Assembly (NCBI GenBank): GCA_964343305.1
Contig: CAYFJO010000357.1
Location: 1 to 11,272 of the forward strand
Origin: CAYFJO01 sp964343305
GTDB lineage: Bacteria; Planctomycetota; Planctomycetia; Pirellulales; Pirellulaceae
Reading direction: 5' to 3'
Length of the DNA stretch: 11,272 nt
The position numbers and the translations under genes are program-made. How positions within the stretch are numbered: position 1 is the first letter of the stretch; each line of letters begins with the position of its first letter. The notes beneath the pieces were generated by a model. That model saw nothing but the letters and a program-made list of their open reading frames with translations, was not told where the DNA came from and searched no databases. Below, piece by piece: positions 6,253 through 11,272 of this stretch.

Positions 6253-7722
6253 GTGAGCACAGCGCAAGAACAATTGTTGGAAATGAAAACAACTCAGCTC
6301 TTCATCAACGGCCAGTGGGTCGACGGTGAGAACGGTGATCGGTTGGACGTGATCAACCCCGCGACCGAAGAAACGCTGGCGACAGTTTGCTATGGCACGG
6401 CCGGTGATGCACGACGAGCGCTCGAAGCGGCACAGTCCGCATTGCCCGTGTGGAAGAAGGTCAATGTCTATGAGCGGGCAACCAAGCTGCACAAACTCGC
6501 CGATTTGATCCGCGACAACGTCGATTATCTTGCGACCGCGCTGACGATGGAACAAGGCAAACCGTTGGCTGAATCAAAAGCGGAAACGATGGGGTCAGCC
6601 GCCACGTTCGACTGGTTCGCTGAGGAGGCCAAACGCGCTTACGGCCGCACGATTCCAGCCAGTGCCGACCACAAACGATTGTTCACCGTGCGGCATCCCG
6701 TCGGCGTGTGTGCATCCGTGTCGCCGTGGAATTTTCCGCTGATGCTGCAGGCGCGCAAAATGGCACCTGCATTGGCCGTCGGCTGTACAACCGTTTCACG
6801 TCCCGCGAGTCAAACGCCACTCAGCTTGATTCGCTTGTTCGAACTCGCCGAACAGATCGACTTCCCGCCCGGCGCGATCAACCTCGTGATGGGGCCGCCG
6901 GCCGAGATGATGGACGAGTTTATGAACAACCGCATCTGCCGCAAGATTTCGTTTACCGGTTCGACCGAAGTTGGCAAAGAGTTGGTCCGCAACTCGGCGG
7001 GTCAAATGAAACGTCTTAGCCTGGAACTCGGCGGCCACGCGCCGGTTATTGTGTTTCCCGACGTCGACATCGAAACGGTCGCCAAGGCTTCGGTCATTGG
7101 CAAGTTCCGCAACAACGGGCAGGTCTGCATTTGCCCAACGCGTTTCTACGCTCACGAGACGATCGAAAAAGATTATCTCGAAGCCTGTGTCGAAGAAACC
7201 AAGAAACTCAAATTGGGCAACGGCCTCGACCCTGAAGTCAACATCGGCCCAATGTTCGAACAACGCGGCCTCGACAAGACTGACACGATCGTCCAAGACG
7301 CCAAATCAAAAGGAGCGAACTGTATCATTGGCGGTGAGCGTGCGAGTCGATTCGAGCGAGGCTATTTTTACGAGCCCACCGTGCTGACCAACATCCGGTG
7401 CGACATGTCGATCATGACCGAAGAGCCTTTCGCGCCGATCATGCCCATCATGGATTTCGACACAGTCGACGAAGCGATCGAAAAAGCCAACGACACCGTC
7501 TTCGGCCTCGCCGCTTATGTTTTGACGAACGATTTGACAACGGCATTCAAAATGGCTGAAGGACTCGAGTTCGGCACGATCGGCATTAACGATACAGTGC
7601 CCGCCACGCCGCAATCACCCTTCGGCGGTCTCAAAGAATCCGGCATCGGCCGAGAAAACGGCATCGAAGGGATGGAATGTTATCTCGAGACCAAAGCAGT
7701 TTCGATGGCCTTAAAAGTGTAG
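6253..7722 (+). CDS. NAD(P)-dependent aldehyde dehydrogenase, succinate-semialdehyde dehydrogenase-like
   Basis: A full-length 489-residue member of the aldehyde dehydrogenase superfamily, which oxidises an aldehyde to the acid with NAD(P)+ in the cytoplasm. Catalytic landmarks are present: SPWNFPL with the oxyanion Asn160, FTGSTEVGKEL (234-244), LELGGHAP with general base Glu258, NNGQVCICPTRF with nucleophile Cys292, EEPF (390-393) with the nicotinamide-ribose Glu, and the C-terminal SPFGGLKESGIGRENG. Overall it resembles the GabD/succinate-semialdehyde group, but the substrate cannot be fixed from sequence. One oddity: the cofactor-binding lysine of the usual VxKPxxxTPLS motif is Arg183 here (SRPASQTPLS), and the EEPFGP motif is EEPFAP. 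The start is GTG 6253 with a GAGGAAG ribosome site. The amidohydrolase downstream on the same strand may act in the same catabolic route. Confidence 0.93.
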   Translation: MSTAQEQLLEMKTTQLFINGQWVDGENGDRLDVINPATEETLATVCYGTAGDARRALEAAQSALPVWKKVNVYERATKLHKLADLIRDNVDYLATALTMEQGKPLAESKAETMGSAATFDWFAEEAKRAYGRTIPASADHKRLFTVRHPVGVCASVSPWNFPLMLQARKMAPALAVGCTTVSRPASQTPLSLIRLFELAEQIDFPPGAINLVMGPPAEMMDEFMNNRICRKISFTGSTEVGKELVRNSAGQMKRLSLELGGHAPVIVFPDVDIETVAKASVIGKFRNNGQVCICPTRFYAHETIEKDYLEACVEETKKLKLGNGLDPEVNIGPMFEQRGLDKTDTIVQDAKSKGANCIIGGERASRFERGYFYEPTVLTNIRCDMSIMTEEPFAPIMPIMDFDTVDEAIEKANDTVFGLAAYVLTNDLTTAFKMAEGLEFGTIGINDTVPATPQSPFGGLKESGIGRENGIEGMECYLETKAVSMALKV

Positions 7723-7828
7723 GCCGTCCTTGCGGTTGCTTCGACATAGGTTAGCGAATGGGCTAAAGACCACGCAAAATGAGACGAAAGAAGAGGTAAT
7801 TTGTCGATTTGAAAACTGAAGCGTTTCA

Positions 7829-8077
7829 ATGAGTGTTGACTTTCCAAGTGACATGGAACCGTTTGTTCATCGAATGGTTGCCGAGCGGCGATGTCTGTCT
7901 GAGAGCGACGTCTTAACCGAAGGCTTGCGTCTGCTGCAAGCGCGCGAATCGTTGCGACAAGAAGTTCGAATTGGATGCGAACAGCTTGACGCAGGCGAGC
8001 GAATTGGCGCTGATGAGGTCTATGCCCGGGCGGAAAAGAGAATCGAAGAAATCGAACGCGAACAGTCCGCAGACTAA
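7829..8077 (+). CDS. ParD-like type II antitoxin, no toxin partner seen
   Basis: The 82-residue protein resembles ParD/CC2985-type antitoxins. It has a short N-terminal ribbon-helix-helix (MSVDFPSDMEPFVHRMVAER to about residue 36, with SESDVLTEGLRLL as the second helix). An acidic helical C-terminal tail (LDAGERIGADEVYARAEKRI) would wrap a ParE toxin. Ribbon-helix-helix antitoxins bind DNA as dimers and repress their own operon. Normally a ParE toxin of about 95 residues overlaps or follows directly. Here only 75 bases separate this gene from the amidohydrolase and no ParE-like frame is present on either strand. It is therefore either an orphan antitoxin left after toxin loss or a stand-alone regulator. 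There is no strong ribosome site. Confidence 0.75.
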   Translation: MSVDFPSDMEPFVHRMVAERRCLSESDVLTEGLRLLQARESLRQEVRIGCEQLDAGERIGADEVYARAEKRIEEIEREQSAD

Positions 8078-8105
8078 TGCCACACATCAGCCCGAGGTGC
8101 GATCG

Positions 8106-8156
8106 ATGGAACTGCAAAACATAAAGAACATTTCGCCATGGGATAGGGACAGATGA
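8106..8156 (+). CDS. Possible 16-residue upstream peptide overlapping the amidohydrolase start
   Basis: ATG 8106 opens MELQNIKNISPWDRDR, and its TGA (8154-8156) overlaps the amidohydrolase ATG as ATGA. This geometry is typical of translational coupling. The peptide may instead be the N-terminal stub of a lost gene, or chance; a 16-codon frame is weak evidence. Confidence 0.2.
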   Translation: MELQNIKNISPWDRDR

Positions 8157-8974
8157 TCGTTGATCCGCATCTTCATGTCTGGCAACCGATGCCACAGTAT
8201 CCCGATCAGGCGGCGACGACCTTGGCCCCGGCTTCGGCCGTGCTGATGCAGTTGTTCTATCAGTACATGGACGAACACGGTGTGGATCGCGCGGTGCTTG
8301 TCCAGCCGGTGTATCCGGGCGAGGACAATAGTTACGTCGCCGATTGTGCCACGGCCGATCCGGATCGCATCGCAGCCGTTTGCGTCGTTGATCCGCGCAA
8401 GCAAGGCGCGGAGGATCGCTTGGAGTATTGGGTCAAAGAACGTGGTTGTAAGGGGCTTCGATTGCGACCGCGCGTGCCGGAGGAAGAGGCTTCGTTCGGT
8501 GATCCATCGACGTTTCCACTTTGGGAGCGAGCCCAATCGCTGGGAATCGCCATCAACGTGCTGGGGAATTGCGAACATTTGAAAACAGTCGCACAGATCG
8601 CCGAGCGTTTTTCCGACATGGATATCTTGATCGATCACATGGCGCATCCGGAACCGCGAGACGGCGTGGATGCGCCACTGTTTGAGGATTTGCTGGCGCT
8701 GGCAAAATATCCTCGGGTCCACGTAAAAGTCAGCGGACAGCCATACTACTCGCATTCGCCGTATCCGTATGACGATTGTGTGGAACTGGTGAAACGGGTG
8801 TACGACGAGTTCGGACCGCAGCGGATGATTTGGGGTAGCGACTTTCCGCACGTCCTTTTGCAATCGGGTTATCGAAGGGCGCGGCATCTTGTTGAACGCG
8901 CGTTCTCGTTTATCACGGAAGATGAACGCGCTCTCGTGATGGGCGAGAACGCCGGCAAGATTTACTGGCGGTGA
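8153..8974 (+). CDS. Metal-dependent amidohydrolase (amidohydrolase 2 family, TIM barrel)
   Basis: A 273-residue single-domain member of the amidohydrolase-2 family, whose relatives include 2-pyrone-4,6-dicarboxylate lactonase and L-fuconolactonase. They hydrolyse lactones or amides, or decarboxylate, at a metal site in the barrel. Visible site residues are the N-terminal HxH in VDPHLHVW (His6, His8), His162 in LIDHMAHP and Asp230 in IWGSDFPH. CKGLRLRPRVP (99-109) is the usual GxRl barrel strand. The length is normal for the family and no signal peptide is present, so it should be cytoplasmic. An AGGGA ribosome site (TAGGGACAG) precedes ATG 8153. The gene ends just before a perfect inverted repeat, beyond which the convergent NHL protein ends. 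The aldehyde dehydrogenase upstream suggests a shared catabolic role. The exact substrate is unknown. Confidence 0.9.
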   Translation: MIVDPHLHVWQPMPQYPDQAATTLAPASAVLMQLFYQYMDEHGVDRAVLVQPVYPGEDNSYVADCATADPDRIAAVCVVDPRKQGAEDRLEYWVKERGCKGLRLRPRVPEEEASFGDPSTFPLWERAQSLGIAINVLGNCEHLKTVAQIAERFSDMDILIDHMAHPEPRDGVDAPLFEDLLALAKYPRVHVKVSGQPYYSHSPYPYDDCVELVKRVYDEFGPQRMIWGSDFPHVLLQSGYRRARHLVERAFSFITEDERALVMGENAGKIYWR

Positions 8975-8975
8975 T

Positions 8976-9052
8976 TTTGAACAGAAAGTAACGAAGCAAA
9001 CGAAGGTAACAAAGGATTCCTCCTTCGTTTGCTTCGTTACTTTCTGTTCAAA
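8976..9052. repeat. 31-bp perfect inverted repeat between convergent genes, possible bidirectional terminator
   Basis: The arm 8976-9006 is exactly complementary to 9022-9052 around a 15-base loop (9007-9021). The left arm is built of 9-base units GAAAGTAAC, GAAGCAAAC and GAAGGTAAC, then AAAG, preceded by TTTGAACA. It starts one base after the amidohydrolase stop and contains the stop codon of the NHL gene (9048-9050), so it could terminate or stabilise transcripts from both sides. It is clearly related to the repeat at 6167-6217, which is not in a terminator position. It is therefore better viewed as a dispersed element that may have been recruited here. Confidence 0.85.
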
Positions 9053-10025
9053 CTCGAGCAAACTTTCTTAGGGTCGGAAAACTCGATGGATCTTGGTCGC
9101 CGTCGCGTGGCGCCGACCGGCTGACTTCTCCGACATACACACTTCCCTGCGAATCGACCCAAACGTCGTGTGGCGTGTAAAAATCGCAGGGCGACGTGGG
9201 ATCATCGCCGCCGCCCCAGCGACACAGCAAGTTGCCATCGCGATCGAAGATACTGAGCCGTCCTCCGATCGCATCAGGCTCTCGCTTGAGCCACGGGAAC
9301 AGGCCCGCGCGTGCACCAACTTCCGCCACGTAAACCGAATCGTCCTGGGCGACGAACACCTCACATGGCCGAATGACATCTGTCCATTCCGAAACCAATT
9401 TACCGTCGGACGAGAAGATCTGTATGCGGCTGTTTTCGCGATCGGCCACGTAGAGTTGGCCCCGCATTTGATCGATGCCCAACCCGTGCGGGACGTTGAA
9501 CTCGCCAGGTCCATCGCCAGGCTCGCCCCACGAGTGTGTCTCGCCGCCCGAAAAACAATGAATGCGAGCATTGCCGTAGCCATCCGCAACAAACAGGTCG
9601 CCGTTGTTGGCCAGCACCGCGTTGGTTGGAAGATTGAAAGGTGGCGCGCCGTGCGTGATGGTTCGGTAGTCAAATCCTACGGCGCCGGATTCGGACGGAC
9701 CGTCTGGTTCTATCTCGTCGATCAACCTTCCGTCGGCCGTAAAGTGACGAACTTGATGTCCCATGTCGTCGGTCAAATACAAAGTGTCGTCTGGCGCGAT
9801 CCAAATGCCGTGGGGCCGCGCGAACTCACCTTCGCCCCATGACTCGACGAAAGCGCCGTCCGCTTCGAAGATGAGAATGGGAATTCCACCGCGATTGAAG
9901 ATAAAGACGCGGTCCTGAGAATCCACCGCGACACCGACAGCTTCGACCAGTTCCACACCAGCCGGCAACTGTGGCCAGTCCTCGACCGGCTCAAAGACGA
10001 AATCGCCTGATCCAACTTGGGCCAT
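9048..10025 (-). CDS. NHL-repeat beta-propeller, peptidyl-alpha-hydroxyglycine alpha-amidating lyase-like
   Basis: The 325-residue protein from ATG 10025 is a chain of NHL repeats (GVAVDSQDRVFIFNRGG, GIWIAPDDTLYLTDDMGHQV, NGDLFVADGYGNARI, GQLYVADRENSRIQIFSSDG, DVWVDSQGSVYVGEV), which predicts a six-blade propeller. It carries the histidine-bearing blade starts FARPHGIWI, FNVPHGLGI and FYTPHDVWV, plus FNRGG and DGYGNAR. These correspond to the metal-site histidines, arginine and tyrosine of the lyase half of peptide alpha-amidating enzymes. In animals that lyase splits hydroxyglycine peptides to amide and glyoxylate; bacterial homologues have no proven substrate. No monooxygenase domain and no signal peptide are seen. 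A TTG 20 codons further upstream extends the frame but has no ribosome site, so the ATG is preferred. It is the last gene of the minus-strand ThiF-MoaD cluster, 96 bases after the carrier gene. Confidence 0.88.
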   Translation of the reverse strand: MAQVGSGDFVFEPVEDWPQLPAGVELVEAVGVAVDSQDRVFIFNRGGIPILIFEADGAFVESWGEGEFARPHGIWIAPDDTLYLTDDMGHQVRHFTADGRLIDEIEPDGPSESGAVGFDYRTITHGAPPFNLPTNAVLANNGDLFVADGYGNARIHCFSGGETHSWGEPGDGPGEFNVPHGLGIDQMRGQLYVADRENSRIQIFSSDGKLVSEWTDVIRPCEVFVAQDDSVYVAEVGARAGLFPWLKREPDAIGGRLSIFDRDGNLLCRWGGGDDPTSPCDFYTPHDVWVDSQGSVYVGEVSRSAPRDGDQDPSSFPTLRKFARV

Positions 10026-10121
10026 GTCTTGCGTCCGTGTTTGGGGAGTAGAAATTGGCAGATTGATTGTGGCAGAACAATGCAACGAAGACCATTACCC
10101 AAGCCGTCCTACGTCAGACGG

Positions 10122-10382
10122 TTATCCGCCGGCGACCGGTGCGATCAGCGTGACTTCGTCGCCGTCGCGCAGCTCGCGGTTTTGGTGCGACAAAAGTGTG
10201 CCGAGATGTTGACCCGCCACGGCGACCAGGCAACTTGCTGGGAACGTCTCGCCGTCAGGAAGCAACTTGGAAATCGATTCGATTGCATCGTCGACCGTTG
10301 CATTGTCGTCCAAAGCAATCTCTTCTGGCAATTGTTCGGCGGTGTGGTAGCTTCGCCCGGTGACGACAACACGAATATTCAC
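10122..10382 (-). CDS. MoaD/ThiS-family sulfur carrier protein
   Basis: The 86-residue protein has the size and pattern of a ubiquitin-fold sulfur carrier. It opens with MNIRVVVTGRSY, has a central helix (TVDDAIESISKLL, 29-41), then LVAVAGQHL, and ends RDGDEVTLIAPVAGG with the free C-terminal Gly-Gly that is adenylated and thiocarboxylated. Such carriers deliver sulfur for molybdopterin, thiamine, cysteine or other cofactor synthesis. The adjacent E1-like gene, 16 bases upstream, is its expected activating partner. The start is GTG 10382, supported by a strong AAAGGAG site. An out-of-frame ATG at 10384-10386 is rejected because its frame destroys the family pattern. Which pathway it feeds cannot be decided; no other molybdopterin or thiamine genes are in the window. 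Confidence 0.92.
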   Translation of the reverse strand: MNIRVVVTGRSYHTAEQLPEEIALDDNATVDDAIESISKLLPDGETFPASCLVAVAGQHLGTLLSHQNRELRDGDEVTLIAPVAGG

Positions 10383-10388
10383 TCATCG

Positions 10389-10395
10389 CTCCTTT
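10389..10395 (-). promoter_or_regulatory. Strong ribosome binding site fixing the GTG start of the sulfur carrier
   Basis: AAAGGAG on the minus strand lies six bases before GTG 10382. It sits in the gap after the ThiF-like gene's stop codon (10399-10401). It is one of the few strong Shine-Dalgarno sites in the window. Confidence 0.75.
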
Positions 10396-10398
10396 GCC

Positions 10399-11136
10399 TT
10401 ATTTCGCGCCGCAGCACGGACAATCCGAGTTTCGCCGTAGTCTTACGGTGGAAACTCGGCCTTGATAGCCGTCGTACATCAGCATCTGGCCAAGCATTGG
10501 CTTGCCAGTGTTTGACAAGATTTTAATGGCTTCGAGCGCCGCGAGCGAGCCAATCGCCGAGGAAATCGCTCCGACGACTGGAAAGAATTCTTCGAACGGC
10601 GGTGGCTCTGGGTAGACACATTCCAAACACGCGGTCTCGCCGGGCCGGACGACGATCAGCGTGCCATTCATGCCCCATTGAGCCGCGTCGATGAACGGGA
10701 TGTTCGCCTCAACGGCGGCGCGGTTCAGTCGCAGACGCTCCTCGAAAGTCGGCGGGCAGGAAAGAATGATGTCGCAGCGACGCGCCAGTTCCGCCGCTTC
10801 GGCCTCGTCTGGTTCGTGATCGATCGCTTCGACTTCGACCATCGCGTTCATCGTGCGAAGATACGCGGCAAAGTCTGGTGCGCGTGGCTTGCCAATCACC
10901 GCTTCACTGCCGAGAACTTGACGGTTCAAGTCAGGCGAAATCATTTCGCCGCCATGTGCGATGATGACTCGACCCACGCCGCCCATCGTGAGCATCAACG
11001 ACGCGGGACCGCCCATTCCGCCGACGCGCGTGATGAGCGCGGTCGATTGCTTCAGGCGAAGTTGACTTTCTTCTGACAAAACTCCCGGACCGATCTGGCG
11101 ATCATAGCGCTGGAGTTCTTCCGGAGTCAGTTCCAT
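10399..11136 (-). CDS. ThiF/MoeB/HesA E1-like protein with a degenerate acidic site
   Basis: The 245-residue protein has the MoeB/ThiF layout: RYDRQIG (10-16), the nucleotide loop RVGGMGGPASL (37-47), SPDLNRQVLGSEAVIGKPRA (67-86) with Arg72 and Lys83, a C-terminal helix AISSAIGSLAALEAIKIL (190-207), and two zinc cysteine pairs, CLEC (170-173) and CPCC (239-242). Family members adenylate the C-terminal glycine of a MoaD/ThiS carrier, and that carrier is encoded next. Unusually, the acidic positions are replaced. The usual DxD after the second strand reads IIAHGGEMIS, and the DCTDNF loop that supplies the magnesium/ATP aspartate reads SCPPTF (126-131). It may therefore bind nucleotide differently, or act as a carrier or sulfur-transfer partner instead of a normal E1. 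An AAGGA site (11146-11150) precedes ATG 11136. Its start overlaps the 3' end of an upstream frame by 35 bases. Confidence 0.9.
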   Translation of the reverse strand: MELTPEELQRYDRQIGPGVLSEESQLRLKQSTALITRVGGMGGPASLMLTMGGVGRVIIAHGGEMISPDLNRQVLGSEAVIGKPRAPDFAAYLRTMNAMVEVEAIDHEPDEAEAAELARRCDIILSCPPTFEERLRLNRAAVEANIPFIDAAQWGMNGTLIVVRPGETACLECVYPEPPPFEEFFPVVGAISSAIGSLAALEAIKILSNTGKPMLGQMLMYDGYQGRVSTVRLRRNSDCPCCGAK

Positions 11137-11272
11137 CCAGGGTGTTCCTTAGTGGTGGGATTTGGCAAACCTCCTTGTCGGTCTCAACGTCGTTGAACGT
11201 GACAGGAAGGTCAATGGCCCGCGCCAGCCGTGACATGAATCGGCGACGCGGGATTTCGGTTGCCCCCATGGA
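11102..11272 (-). CDS. 3' part of an unidentified upstream gene entering from the right edge
   Basis: A minus-strand frame is open from the window edge to TGA 11102-11104. It includes MGATEIPRRRFMSRLARAID, LPVTFNDVETDKEVCQIPPL and LRNTLDGTDSGRTPAL. Codon use up to about 11150 is coding-like (many G or C third positions), while the other two frames are interrupted. It would overlap the ThiF-like gene by 35 bases. The family is not recognised. Knowing that MoaD/ThiF pairs often follow aldehyde:ferredoxin oxidoreductase genes, I looked for that C-terminus and did not find it. Confidence 0.4.
   Translation of the reverse strand, partial: SMGATEIPRRRFMSRLARAIDLPVTFNDVETDKEVCQIPPLRNTLDGTDSGRTPAL

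Noticed and set aside
8087..9061. Long minus-strand frame (324 codons) opposite the amidohydrolase
   Set aside because: It is antisense to a clear amidohydrolase with active-site motifs. Its apparent N-terminus (KVTKQTKEESFVTFVCFVTF) is just the translated inverted repeat.
9093..9842. Plus-strand frame of 249 codons opposite the NHL protein
   Set aside because: The minus strand encodes regular NHL repeats; the plus frame has no recognisable pattern.
10026..10085. Extended TTG start for the NHL protein
   Set aside because: The extra 20 residues lack NHL or signal-peptide features and there is no ribosome site, so ATG 10025 is preferred.

Overview
The window looks like chromosomal DNA of a planctomycete, probably of the Pirellulales/Rhodopirellula type. 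This is inferred from gene content and style: a planctomycete-type tyrosine recombinase, paired Gfo/Idh/MocA oxidoreductases (one with a Tat signal), a WD40 protein, several genes without a clear Shine-Dalgarno site, and short dispersed repeats between genes. No rRNA, tRNA or CRISPR array was recognised.

Left part (1-3315). The start of a small minus-strand gene leaves the left edge. To its right is a minus-strand tyrosine recombinase with an in-frame TAA and no N-terminus. It abuts, head to head, a plus-strand Gfo/Idh/MocA oxidoreductase that has also lost its N-terminal part. Recognisable homology of both genes stops within about 12 bases (1219-1230), so this is a rearrangement junction between two broken genes. 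A second, intact, Tat-exported Gfo/Idh/MocA-like gene follows.

Middle part (3316-5139). This is gene-poor, decayed accessory DNA. It holds dispersed repeats, a frameshifted coding remnant, a small three-helix membrane protein and a remnant of a second tyrosine recombinase with its own nonsense codon.

Right part (5140-11272). This part is mostly intact. A seven-blade WD40 protein (minus) is divergent from an aldehyde dehydrogenase (plus). A lone ParD-like antitoxin and a metal-dependent amidohydrolase follow on the plus strand. A perfect 31-bp inverted repeat separates the amidohydrolase from a convergent minus-strand cluster. In transcription order the cluster is: an unidentified partial gene, a ThiF/MoeB/HesA E1-like protein, a MoaD/ThiS sulfur carrier with a C-terminal Gly-Gly, and an NHL-repeat protein resembling peptidyl-alpha-hydroxyglycine alpha-amidating lyase.

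The E1-like/sulfur-carrier pair is the most interesting functional unit. The carrier looks functional, but the E1 partner lacks the usual acidic residues of the nucleotide/magnesium site while keeping the arginines, lysine and zinc cysteines. The neighbouring lyase-like, amidohydrolase and aldehyde dehydrogenase genes suggest small-molecule catabolism nearby, but no pathway can be assigned from sequence alone.
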